Below, one piece after another: positions 35,286-45,374 of a stretch of 64,000 nt of DNA. How positions within the stretch are numbered: the first letter of the stretch is position 1; each line of letters begins with the position of its first letter. The notes under the pieces were generated by a model. That model did not search any database, was not told where the DNA came from, and was given only the letters and a program-made list of their open reading frames with translations. Source of the DNA: Lumbricus terrestris (taxonomy: Eukaryota > Annelida > Clitellata > Crassiclitellata > Lumbricidae); NCBI GenBank assembly GCA_949752735.1, contig OX457037.1, forward strand, positions 16,833,295-16,897,294, written 5' to 3'. The translations under genes and the position numbers were made by a program.

Positions 35286-35583
35286 CTATGAAGACAACTC
35301 TGCAGGCCAACCATAGAGTTCTGTAAGCCCACCATAGAGTTCTGCAGGCCCGCCATAGAGTTCTGTAAGCCCACCATAGAGTTCTGTAAGCCCACCATAG
35401 AGTTCTGCAGGCCCGCCATAGAGTTCTGTAAGCCCACCATAGGGTTCTGTAAGCCCACCATAGAGTTCTGTAGGCCCACCATAGAGTTCTGTAATCCCAC
35501 CATAGAGTTCTGTAAGCCCACCCTAGAGTTCTGCAAGCCCACCATAGAGTTCTGTAAGCCCACCATAGAGTTCTGTAAGCCTA
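35286..35583. repeat. 21-bp tandem repeat abutting the GT61 stop codon
   Basis: About 14 copies of a 21-bp unit (on the plus strand TAAGCCCACCATAGAGTTCTG). It begins immediately after the stop codon of the minus-strand glycosyltransferase, so it would form the first 300 bases of its 3' UTR. The period of 7 codons leaves a VGLQNSM repeat frame open on the minus strand; it is separated from the gene by the stop. Confidence 0.93.
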
Positions 35584-36909
35584 CTACTGAAACGTCTTCA
35601 GACCATTATAAACTATTTGCAACGTTTCCAATATCTCAGTCTTTTGAACGACAATGTCGGACCATTTCCAGATGTTGTCGGACGAGTCTTTTGGGTGATC
35701 TCTGATCAATGTCGGCTTCTCAGACTCGCTGACTGGGACACCACTACGAACATTATTCGCATAGGAAGTCCAGTTAAGTCTTACATCCTTTACACCAACA
35801 CCTTTCCACGTTATTCCAAATTGTGGAACGAAACCATTGTAGTAGAACCTCCAGTGTTTCTGAGGCCAGGCGATTTCGATGAGGCAGGATCCTTCAGGCA
35901 TGAACATAGACCACTGGAGCCCGGCCCCCTGAATGCCAATGAAGACATTCGAGGTTGACATAACCTCAAGTTGGGAATAAATCGATTTATTAGCAAAATC
36001 AACGATTCTCGATTTCTTAAATCCGACTTCTTTCGCGAAAGAAAGCACTTCGTCAGCATTGATGATGCGCCTATCTTTACGTCCCAACAGAGTCACAAAG
36101 AGGTCGCTGGCGTTTCGATTGCTGCGCAATGTCAGGTTGTTATAACGTAGCACGTGATCGATGACGTCACGCTGACGTAAGAGCAGAGGCGCGCTGCCAA
36201 AGACGGCTTGTCGGAAGCAAGTGTTGTTCGGGAGGTTATAGAAGACATCGTGAATATCGTCTATGTACAACGTTCGTAAAATTCCTTCGTAGGTGCGTCT
36301 TGAGTTGCATCTATCGCTATCCGATCCGTCTTGGGGTGTGCGGTACAGGATCTGGTTACGAGCTCCCGGGTGCAACCGGTTACTGAAAAGTACGACGCTG
36401 TAGAGGGGAATGAATTCATCGATGAAGAAATGGTGAAAATTTCCTGGACAGGTCGGCTGCACAAAGAAGGCCGTGTCTCTAAGATTTCTCTCGTGCGAAG
36501 ATGGTAGTGGCTGTTGTCGAAAGTGGATGTCCCAGTGGTTCCACAGAGAGTTTGAGGATCCGGCCACTCCTAATGTGATCATTGCTCCGTCCGCTTGGCT
36601 ATTGTTTCCGTAGATCACGATTCTCTTTGTTTCACTGAATCGAAGTCGTAATCTGTTCTCTAACTTTGGTGTTGACAATTCCTCAATGCAGGCATTATAG
36701 AAAGTGTGAACTCCGTTCATCAGTTTTATCGGTCGAAATTCAGCATTCCGCTCGTAGATGGGTCTACTCTGGCTGTTTGCGTTCAGTCTAACCCAATACT
36801 CCAAGCAGTACATTGACAACAGCATCAACGCGGCGCATATTGAAACGCAAAGTCTCAGGCATTTTATATCTTTGGTGTAAACTGTAAAAGTTGTGATATC
36901 GACTTTCAT
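35584..36909 (-). CDS. GT61-family glycosyltransferase (EOGT/POMGNT2-like), intronless
   Basis: A 441-residue protein in one uninterrupted frame; the start is the ATG at 36909-36907. Residues about 18-39 are a single hydrophobic segment after a short N-terminus, giving a type II membrane protein with a luminal catalytic domain. Recognisable GT61 (DUF563) features are a CPGNFHHFFIDEFIPLY block (about 154-170), VTLLGRKDRRIIN (about 272-284) and the C-terminal NVFIGIQGAGLQWSMFMPEG block (about 321-340), then IEIAWP. Six N-X-S/T sequons are spread through the luminal part. The family transfers sugars, often GlcNAc or xylose, in the ER or Golgi; donor and acceptor cannot be read here. EOGT and POMGNT2 are longer (about 530 and 580), so this is a short lineage-specific relative. 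No intron suggests a retrocopy or an intronless expansion. No stop or frameshift is seen. Confidence 0.88.
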   Translation of the reverse strand: MKVDITTFTVYTKDIKCLRLCVSICAALMLLSMYCLEYWVRLNANSQSRPIYERNAEFRPIKLMNGVHTFYNACIEELSTPKLENRLRLRFSETKRIVIYGNNSQADGAMITLGVAGSSNSLWNHWDIHFRQQPLPSSHERNLRDTAFFVQPTCPGNFHHFFIDEFIPLYSVVLFSNRLHPGARNQILYRTPQDGSDSDRCNSRRTYEGILRTLYIDDIHDVFYNLPNNTCFRQAVFGSAPLLLRQRDVIDHVLRYNNLTLRSNRNASDLFVTLLGRKDRRIINADEVLSFAKEVGFKKSRIVDFANKSIYSQLEVMSTSNVFIGIQGAGLQWSMFMPEGSCLIEIAWPQKHWRFYYNGFVPQFGITWKGVGVKDVRLNWTSYANNVRSGVPVSESEKPTLIRDHPKDSSDNIWKWSDIVVQKTEILETLQIVYNGLKTFQ

Positions 36910-37135
36910 CCTGGACACTCTTTGGACAATGACTATGACAAAGATAATTAACGTGCTTTGTGACCGTTGGGTTTTCTACAACTGTGGAAGTTGTTGTATG
37001 TTGCCGCATGGATAGTTTCTTGAAATCTCAGCAAACTATAGGTGAAACAAGCAAACTATTAACTGGAAACGAGATATCTCATCACAATGATTATATACAA
37101 TGACATACATCTATCTGAATAATTTCATAAAAATA
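36910..37135 (-). promoter_or_regulatory. upstream region of the GT61 gene, duplicated elsewhere
   Basis: About 225 bases upstream of the start are conserved at 53235-53462 together with the first 26 or so codons. I see no clear TATA box at a standard position. Promoter identity is inferred only from position and from having been copied with the 5' end of the gene. Confidence 0.35.
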
Positions 37136-37471
37136 AATTAATAGTTATAATCTGTTTTAAACTCTTCTTCACGGTCTGTTTATCAGTCCTCCGCGGACCT
37201 GCGCCAGTCCGCTGACCAACACGTTGAGAACCTTGGTAAGTTGGTTCTTAAAGAACGCTGTAAGCATTTGGATATCGCTTTTTATTGCCACGTGTTTTCT
37301 CATGTTTTTCATGAAAACTGTCGTGTGTTTAGTGAATTTGGCATTGTTTGATCAAGTATAGCGCACATTTGCATATGGACCTAAAGAATAACATTTTAGG
37401 CTACAGTAATAGGTCAAGTATGTTAGAAACAACCAAACACGGACCGAGCGAGATATTGAAATGTACATGTG
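37136..37471. other. no gene seen
   Basis: AT-rich spacer between the glycosyltransferase and the large nested transposon. Confidence 0.5.
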
Positions 37472-37994
37472 GGCCTACTCAGGACCGGATTTAGGGTGGT
37501 AGGCCCATGTGCGCCCGTTATGGTGGAGCCCTTTGCTGCAACGGATAATTATGTTGCTTTTTTATGCACATTATCGGACAGGGACAAACCCCATAAGTAT
37601 ATGATCATAACATGTTGCAGACAAACAGTGCTAAAAGCAATGTTTAACTTGTGACTTATGGTCAATAATTTTTAAATACATAAATGGAGACCAATTGAAA
37701 AGATCATTTCCTGGTATATAAAGGATCTAAATCATTTGTCAAATGCAAAGTTAAAGAATAAACGCTAAGCTTCTTGTCCAGTGTTGAATTAGGCACTGAT
37801 GCAGGCAAACAAAGAAAGAAAGTAAAAGTTGTGGCAAGTGAGACGTCCAAAATAAAAACAGATAGGCCTAGCTATATACAGTTAAATAACTCGGTTAGGC
37901 TTACAGTTAGGTCTAAATTTGAGTCGGGTCATTAGGGAATTTGCACACTTTTCTATTGGCAAAGTCATCAAATAACTGATTAAAATAGAGTTGA

Positions 37995-38215
37995 CTTGGA
38001 ATATCACTCTCTATGCTCAACACTGCAAAAGGTGGGTATACGTCTCAGACTCACACGTGTCATACTTGTTCGAAGCCTATTCTCAATTGTCTTCATCTCG
38101 GAAAACGAGCATTCAGCACTACAGTTTGTGGCCATGAGCATCAAGTACATTCTTAGCATAATTTCCATATTTTTGGAAATTAGCCTAATTTTCAACACCT
38201 TTGTCGAACAGCCTA
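37995..38215 (-). pseudogene. hAT transposase C-terminal dimerisation domain remnant
   Basis: The minus strand reads NMEIMLRMYLMLMATNCSAE then CSFSEMKTIENRLRTSM and SVEHRE, the hAT dimerisation signature (usually A/S..E.SFS.LK.IK..LRS.M...L..L..LSIE). It is the only transposase part recognisable in the host element and its orientation fits that element. No upstream catalytic part (DDE, zinc finger) was found nearby. Confidence 0.85.
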
Positions 38216-38391
38216 CTTCGTAGGCCTACATGAACTGCCACTGAGTTATGCCAAGGCCTGTTCTTCATATCAGTTGGCACAGTTGGTACATTTAATTTAC
38301 ATGGCCTGAATCAAGGCCAGTCAATGCTGTCTGACCTGTGCCAAAAATGTTGCGTGATCTTTGTGCAAGAACACTAGGCAATAATCTAGGC

Positions 38392-39615
38392 CAGCGTTTC
38401 CCAAACTTTTTGGGCCACGGAACCCTTCGCGTCCTAATATTTTCTGGCGGAACCCCAATCTCAACTAAACGCGTTGAACCATGTGGAACGCATGGAAAGC
38501 AAAGGCTACTAATAATAAGCCTACATACAGTGCTCAAAGTGGGAAAAAACAAGTGCCTGAACGCTCCTTATCTTTCCAAAATAAGTACCTGGACGCCCCT
38601 TACCTTTCCAGGTTTTGCTGGCCAATAAGTGGCAGGACGGCGCTCAGATTTTAAAATAAGTGCATAGACGCCGTCCATGACCGTTCAGCCACACTTTAAG
38701 CTCTGCCTACATACCTAAATACACTAAATGATAGAAAGTTTACCTTTCTTACAATATCATGAAAGATTAAATTGCACTGTTTTAAAAGCCACGATTTGTG
38801 GATCCTACTGAAAGTATGCCCTACATGAGGTTAGAATGTGAAGGTTCATTGGAATTCTGCTTCATTTGTGATATATGTCAATTATAGAAGTTCGTAGTAT
38901 CCATTAGAAGAGTTAACTGTTTTTCACCTTCATTTAGTGGTTTCGTATCCTATTATTGTAATTCAAGAAAAAGAAGCATTTAACTAAGTTCGCTTTCAGG
39001 TCTTGAAAATGATTTGCAATTTCTGAACGATGGTTTCCTCGAGAACCATTAAAAATCGTGTGAGTTTGGAAAGCGTTCCACGTTTCTAAATTAAATAAAA
39101 AGAGGTTATAGAACCCTAGCTAGCGTACGTAGAAGTCGCTGAATTTTTACACATTTTCACACAAACAAATTAAATCATCATCTGTTGTTACCACTCCAAG
39201 ATCATGAGACTTTGCGATTCTTTTTAAACTTGTGTTTTACGGGACTCAGGCAAGTTTCGTCGAGATAATGATAACAAAGATGACTGCGTCTCTGTTCGGA
39301 CTAAGACCTAAACCTTTGACCTAGCCTACCGCTGCCTACGTTACGTTCGGCAGTGTTGTTTAGGCTTATACAAACTACATACTAGGCTAATTATTGGACT
39401 GCTAATAATCACTGAAAGGTCGGATGAGGGCAAAACATATAAGACGGCTGACGCTATAGTTTCAAACTTCCAGTGCATTTTCAAAAGCTGCTTGAAATGT
39501 TGTATTGTAGTAATATTTCCCACAAAAATTACTTTTTTTCTCAACTAGTCACGGAACCCTTGTGCTCGCCCCGCGGAACCCTTGGGTTCCGCGGAACCCA
39601 GTTTGGGAAACGCTG
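38392..39615. mobile_element. hAT-type element inside the LINE, 1.2 kb
   Basis: CAGCGTTTCCCAAACT and AGTTTGGGAAACGCTG are perfect 16-bp TIRs with an exact 8-bp duplication ATCTAGGC (38384-38391, 39616-39623). Subterminal GGAACCC motifs occur near both ends. No transposase seen. It splits the LINE endonuclease just after its first conserved block. Confidence 0.97.
38528..38705. mobile_element. MITE inside the previous element, 178 bp
   Basis: CAGTGCTCAAAGTGG and CCACACTTTAAGCTCTG ends (imperfect TIRs) with an exact 8-bp duplication CCTACATA (38520-38527, 38706-38713). Contains AATAAGTACCTGGACGCC-type repeats. Related to the fragment at 33482. Confidence 0.92.
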
Positions 39616-40110
39616 ATCTAGGCTGTTTGTCAGAATTAGATGACAAGTTTACGGCTGTTGCTCGCTCAGCAATGGATGATGTCATTGGCCGAGGTGTTTT
39701 AAGAGGTAGGCCATATGGAGGCGTTGCAATTCTTGTGGACAACAAGCTTATGAACAATTTGAAAGTACTTATACAATCTGATAGACTCATTGCGGTGAGA
39801 ATTAAGAGCTGCCTGTTTGTTAATGTCTATTTTCCTGTTAATTCAGGTAATAGCAATGCATATGATGACATATTGCTGAATCTTGTAGGTTCTATTGAAA
39901 ATGCCTTAAGCGATAACCCTGAATGTAGGGTCATTCTTGGCGGTGATTTTAATCTACAGTTTGTTAATGATTTGTCTTGCCATGCAATTTTAATGACTTT
40001 GTTAGATCCTCTAGGCTGAAGTTATGTGACAGCAAAATGAATAGTCCTACGCAGTTCAACTACTTATCGGAGGCGAACTACTCTAAATCCTTTATTGGCC
40101 ACTTCTTTGT

Positions 40111-40916
40111 TAGGGCTGCCAACCGTCCCGGATTCGCCGGGACGGTCCCGGAATCGGCCCTGTGCGTCCCGTGTCCCGGATTGATCTCAAATTGTCCCGG
40201 AATTTGTTGTAGGGTTTCACTTCACATAAAGTTCTTATTTATGCACACTATAACTCGGCAAATCGCACGATTTTTTTTAGCTCTGCGATCAATTAGACCT
40301 AACGTTGTTGGTTGCGCATTGAATGTTGGACATCGATAGATTAAAATCTACAAAACATTTTACACACCACTGACACTCAGTAGTAGCCTATATTCAATAT
40401 ATTGTGTCCTATTATATGCCTACTGTCAGCCCGTTCTAATGCTGTTGAGAGATGACGTAATGCTGATTTCAGCAACTCTTTGCCTCGACCCCAAGATAAT
40501 GTTCTGGAACTACTTAAAACTTGGCAGACTAAAGTCTATGAGCTTAAGATAAGTTCTACTACCGGTCGAAAACCTTATTATGTAATAAATGGAGTAGCAA
40601 TCAACTAATCTGCATGCATGGCGTAATAAGTGTCCTGATAAGTATGATTGCTCTGGCAAGTCTAGATAACTGCATATTAATTAAAGAGCTGTCTTCTTGA
40701 AGTTGCTTCCAATCTTAATTTTAGGCCAATTGTCTTTTGACAATTTATCTGCAGAATTATTGACGACTATTTTTGGTAGATTGTATACGGCTAGATTTTA
40801 TAATTGGGCTGACACAACATTTGTTACATTATGTGGACAGTGTAAATTTTCAATGTCATATCGAGTGACTGCATGTGGGCGTCCCGGAATGGCAAACTAA
40901 ATAGTTGGCAGCCCTA
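40111..40916. mobile_element. hAT-type element inside the LINE, 806 bp
   Basis: TAGGGCTGCCAAC and GTTGGCAGCCCTA are perfect 13-bp TIRs with an exact 8-bp duplication TTCTTTGT (40103-40110, 40917-40924). GTCCCGGA motifs are repeated in the left 90 bases and once near the right end. Non-autonomous. Confidence 0.96.
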
Positions 40917-42351
40917 TTCTTTGTTGATGAAGCACTGTTTGCTAAAGTTCAGTTCTCTTAAATAATTGACAGTGGTGTAAATTTCTCTGATCATTTGCCT
41001 CTATTACTGCACCTCTCTGACAGTTTTATAGATAGTGGTGTTGACTTTGTTAGGCAGGTTCCTAATGGTGTTAAGTCAGGCCGGCTTAGATGGGATAAAG
41101 CGGATCTTGCTTTTTACTATCATGCCACTGATTTATACTTAGGTCAAATCAATTCTTCACAAGTATTTACAAACTGTAATGCAGGATGTTCATGTGTGCA
41201 TGGCGATGATATAGATGTTGTCTACAGCATGATTATTGGACTATGTCGATCCGCAGATGAACACTGCCCAAGAACCACTGCGTCACACTATAAGCATTAT
41301 TGGGATAGTGAGCTGACTGATTTAAAAAACAAGTCAATAGCTGCTCATGACTTGTGGAAAGCATGTGGACGACCCAGTCATGGTCCAATACATGATGTCA
41401 AAAGGTGTGCAAAAGCAGAATATAAGCGTGCCATTATAGAAACAAGAAATCTTTGGACGATACTTATGTTCCTAATGACTTACTTGAATATCTTCTTTTA
41501 AAAGACACAAATTCTTTTTGGAAAACCTGGCAAAGCAAATTTAAGAGGAAGCACAGATCCCCTTTATCTGTAGATGGTTATAATGAACCAAAAGACATTG
41601 CTATGGCCTTTGCTAACAATTTTAAAGCTGCATGCTCACCAAATAATGCAAACGCCAGTGAGAAACTTGAGAAGTGCTTTCGTGATAGGTTTATTCAGTA
41701 TAATCCAGCTTCTGAATTTAAATTGATAACAGTAGAAATTGTTGACCAATGCATTCGTAAAATGAAGCGAGGTAAAGCCTGTGGTCTGGATCGCATTGAG
41801 ACGGAACATCTAGTTCATGCTCATCGTAAACTGGTTGTTTTGCTCTCGCTTCTGTTCAACCAAATGCTTGTGCATGGCAGGGTACCCACCAGTTTTGGTC
41901 TAGGCATAATCATACCCTTGCAAAAGGGGCCTAACGTAGATAAAGGTAATAGTGATAACCATCGAGGCATCACGTCAAGCTCAAATTTATCTAAACTTTT
42001 TCGAAATGTGTAATATTGTGTATGCTTGAGCACTATGGCAGCTATTTTTGCACTTCTGATTTGCAGTTTGGATTCAAAAAGGGGTTGGGATGTTCACATG
42101 CAATCCTAGCAGTCAGAGCAGTTGTTGACTACTTTACAAGTCATGGGTCCACTGTCAACGTATGTGCACTGGACATATCAAAAGCTTTTGACAAAGTGAA
42201 TCAACTCTCTGCAGCAGGACCTTTCACTCCGCAACCTGATACTCGTTGTGGGGTGGAGCTAAGGACGCTGACCACCCCACGATCTGTTCGTTGTCAGCTG
42301 CTGCGCATACCGACTAGTCCAGAGAACATCTCTGACACGGTATCTGTTTAC

Positions 42352-43771
42352 CAGTGTTTAATCTAGACGTCTCTGGGGGAGGAAAGTTCCCCCCCCAGGA
42401 TTGACATTTCCCCCCCCAGAAAAATTTGACGAAATGATATTGGTTTTTAGTCACTGTTTTCATCATTGTTTTACATGAAGTGTTATATTATATCAACATT
42501 TTCTAATGGGCCACTGAAAAAGTAGCCTACAGCTATTTTGTTAAGACAACACCTTAAAATGCTGCCATTGCAATGTGGAAATTCAAAAATTTTCTAATGG
42601 GTCACTGAAAAAGTACAGCTATTTTGTTAAGACGACACCTTAAAATGCAGCCATTGCAATGTCGAAATTCAAAAATTTTCTAATGGGTCACTGAAAAAGT
42701 ACAGCTATTTTGTTAAGACGACACCTTAAAATGCAGCCATTGCAATGTCGAAATTCAAAAAGTTTCTAATGGGCCACTGAAAAAGTACAGCTATTTTGTT
42801 AAGACAACACCTTAAAAAGCTGCCATTGCAATGTGGAAATTCAAAAAGTTTCTGATGGGTCACTGAAAAAGTACAGCTATTTTGTTAAGACAACACCTTA
42901 AAATGCAGCCATTGCAATGTCGAAATTCAAAAAGTTTCTAATGGGTCACTGAAAAAGTACAGCTATTTTGTTAAGACGACACCTTAAAATGCTGTCATTG
43001 CAATGTGGAAATTCAAAAAGTTTCTAATGGGTCACTGAAAAAGTACAGCTATTTTGTTAAGACGACACCTTAAAATGCAGCCATTGCAATGTCGAAATTC
43101 AAAAAGTTTCTAATGGGTCACTGAAAAAGTACAGCTATTTTGTTAAGACGACACCTTAAAATGCAGCCATTGCAATGTCGAAATTCAAAAAGTTTCTAAT
43201 GGGTCACTGAAAAAGTACAGCTATTTTGTTAAGACGACACCTTAAAATGCTGTCATTGCAATGTGGAAATTCAAAAAGTTTCTAATGGGTCACTGAAAAA
43301 GTACAGCTATTTTGTTAAGACGACACCTTAAAATGCAGCCATTGCAATGTCGAAATTCAAAAATTTTCTAATGGGTCACTGAAAAAGTACAGCTATTTTG
43401 TTAAGACGACACCTTAAAATGCAGCCATTGCAATGTCGAAATTCAAAAAGTTTCTAATGGGTCACTGAAAAAGTACAGCTATTTTGTTAAGACGACACCT
43501 TAAAATGCTGCCATTGCATTGTGGAAATTCAAAAAGTTTCTAATGGGCCACTGAAAAAGTACAGCTATTTTGTTAAGACGACACCTTAAAATGCTGCCAT
43601 TGCAATGTGCAAATTCAAAAAGTTTCTGATGGGGAGGGGCACATCCCCTCCCCATACCCCTGCCCCTCACAGTGCAACGCGCATCACGAGCGTCCAAAGG
43701 ACGCTCAATTGTCTCCCCCTCCCAGAAACCTCAATTCCCCCCCCAGAGGACGGGGACTAGATTAAACACTG
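42352..43771. mobile_element. hAT-type element carrying an 86-bp satellite, 1.4 kb
   Basis: CAGTGTTTAATCTAG and CTAGATTAAACACTG are perfect 15-bp TIRs with degenerate similarity continuing inward (GTCTCTGGGGG). They are flanked by TCTGTTTAC at 42343-42351 and 43772-43780 (8-bp TSD plus one chance base, or 9 bp). C-tract motifs (CCCCCCCCAGGATTGACATTT, AATTCCCCCCCCAGAGG) lie next to both ends, and the middle is an 86-bp tandem array. No coding sequence. Confidence 0.94.
42498..43635. repeat. 86-bp satellite, about 13 units, inside a transposon
   Basis: The unit starting TTTCTAATGGGTCACTGAAA recurs at 42590, 42676, 42762 and on to 43622, exactly 86 bp apart (the first unit is longer by a small insertion). 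Variant sites (GCAGCC/GTCG against GCTGYC/GTGG) alternate mostly with period three, a 258-bp higher-order repeat at 43020-43530. Confidence 0.96.
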
Positions 43772-43780
43772 TCTGTTTAC

Positions 43781-44070
43781 ACCAACAGGATATCTTAGCC
43801 TGAGCTAAAAGTTAGATAATCCGTCGACAGCAGGTGCTGAAGATGTCTCGCTTAAAGTCCTACCGGTGAACAATATCAACGAGTACAGATAGTGATCATT
43901 ACTAAACTGTCACTCAACGATTAAGCCTAAGATTCCGTCGCAATACGTTTATGATTCATTCCTCAATGAAACGGAGCGTTCAGTGAAGGAATGAAAAAAT
44001 AAGACTTCAGCTGGTGGGGGCCCCTAAGTGGTGGGGCCTCTGGGCTGGAGCCCGTGTAGCCCATGCTTAA
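43781..44070. other. interior of the host hAT, no coding sequence recognised
   Basis: Right part of the 37480-44081 element. No transposase homology found on either strand. Confidence 0.5.
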
Positions 44071-44089
44071 AGCCGGCCCTATGCCTACT

Positions 44090-45180
44090 TCTCTAATCCG
44101 ATGCTCTTAGGGCGTTTAGTATATGAGTAGCCGAAATGCAGTTAAAAGCTAAATTTTAGTGATTCAATTTAAACTACTACTTCTGTTTAAAAAAATCCTA
44201 TTCACTAAAGCACTATTGGTACTAACGAAAGATTGAGAAATTTACACGTAGAAACCAGTATGAAGAAACATATATGTTCTCATTTCCTACTATGCATTTT
44301 TTCAAGCTTATGATAAAAAATTAAACATCCATTGCCCGTTGTGCTTTGCGGCTTAGCCTAAGTTTTGCCCATCCTGCAAAATATATCTGCCGACGCCCGT
44401 ATACCTTCCGCTTTTGGCCACCCGATTGTCTGGTTTGTATTATTGTATACTCGAAGATCAGTCCACACGCGTTTTAAAAGAACCTTTGGCAGTATGATCA
44501 AGTTCAGCGATTTCTTACAGTGCACAATAGCGATAAAATGTTCACACTCAAACCGGCCACTGCTGTGACTGCTTCGTCACCCAAATGGCATTCACACCGA
44601 AAGGCACTTAGGACTATTGGACTATATAGGAGTTATTGTCAGGATTCCAATATTCATGTAGGCTACATGTATAGGCTACGTTACATTTGTGTGCATTTAG
44701 GCCCACAATATTGCGCACAAGAATGATAAGTCGACTCTTATAGAAATGCGCTCGTTAGAAGCTTAACGGCACTGCCATATCAAAGGTGATTAGTGTCGCC
44801 TTCATCATTTATCCAGGCTTGGGACTGGCACTGGCAGAGAACAACCAGTAGCGGCCCTTGCAGAAAAACACACAGTAGGCCTATTTAGAGTAGATCTACT
44901 TACAGATATACTGTGTGTGGGCCTACTTAGAATTAATATGCCAGTCAGGTGTTTGCTACAGCAATGCTGCTGGATCATAATTATCAAACAAACGTCAAAT
45001 GCCAGAGCGCTGGCCGAGTGACCCTGCAACGTCATTGCCCCACTCCGATTCACGTAGGTTCACGACTCACCTATCGGGCCTGACCTGTGAGGAGGTGGGG
45101 TTCCTGCAAGTGTACAGGTAAGACGCACGAAACTATGCAAATTAAGCAAGGTATGGTGCCTAGGTCACGACGTCCACTTC
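44090..45180. other. no recognised gene
   Basis: TAGGCCTA at 44876. No frame shows a protein family. Confidence 0.5.
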
Positions 45181-45184
45181 CCTA

Positions 45185-45297
45185 GGAAAAGTAAACAGGT
45201 GCTATACAAAGCAGTGACCGCCAGAGGGGACCACTAGAACTCGTACGCTTTTAGCGTCCGAGCGCATTGACCAATCGGCTACCATGCCCCACTGACC
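45185..45297 (-). mobile_element. tRNA-like SINE head
   Basis: On the minus strand GGGGCATGGTAGCCGATTGG (A-box-like, about 45290-45271) and ACGAGTTCTAGTGGTCCCC (worn B box, about 45244-45226) lie at tRNA-like spacing, followed by CTCTGGCGGTCACTGC. The family differs from the CORE-type SINE. Confidence 0.45.
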
Positions 45298-45374
45298 CGT
45301 ATCCATGCATGTATAGAGGTATTTATGTATGTATATAGGTATGTAAAACTATGTATGTATGTATGTATGTATGT
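45298..45374. repeat. (ATGT)n microsatellite, left of an insertion
   Basis: ATGT units resume at 47671 on the other side of the 45375-47670 element, so this and 47671-47708 were one microsatellite. Confidence 0.9.

Larger units (their letters stand above)
38290..42205 (+). pseudogene. LINE with endonuclease and partial RT, interrupted by insertions
   Basis: A non-LTR retrotransposon ORF2 spread over several pieces. The start of an AP-type endonuclease is at about 38311-38383 (GLNQGQSMLSDLCQKCCVIF, then VQEH). It resumes after the 38392-39615 insertion (from 39624: LSELDD, GRPYGGVAILVDN, VNVYFP, and the catalytic-type GGDFN at about 39940-39954). After a second insertion (40111-40916) a linker follows (about 40917-41450), then a reverse transcriptase: GKACGLDRIETEHL (about 41773), DNHRGITSSSNLSKLF, LQFGFKKGLGCSHA and motif A CALDISKAFDKVN (about 42163-42201). 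It breaks off right after motif A, so the YADD catalytic box and C-terminus are missing. Several frameshifts are present. The clade is not assigned. Confidence 0.9.
37480..44081 (-). mobile_element. hAT element, host of a multi-level nest (6.6 kb)
   Basis: The ends CAGGACCGGATTTAGG and CTTAAAGCCGGCCCTA are imperfect TIRs (12 of 16), flanked by GGCCTACT (37472-37479) and TGCCTACT (44082-44089), 7 of 8 bases. Inside, at 37995-38215, is a minus-strand hAT transposase C-terminus. Most of the transposase has been lost or displaced by later insertions: a LINE, two further hAT-type elements, a MITE, and the satellite-bearing element at 42352-43771. Confidence 0.75.

Noticed and set aside
35258..35566. 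VGLQNSM repeat protein on the minus strand
   Set aside because: It is the 21-bp array downstream of the GT61 stop; no independent promoter or domain. Kept as a repeat.
42498..43635. CRISPR array
   Set aside because: The 86-bp units are contiguous with no unique spacers, in a eukaryotic transposon.
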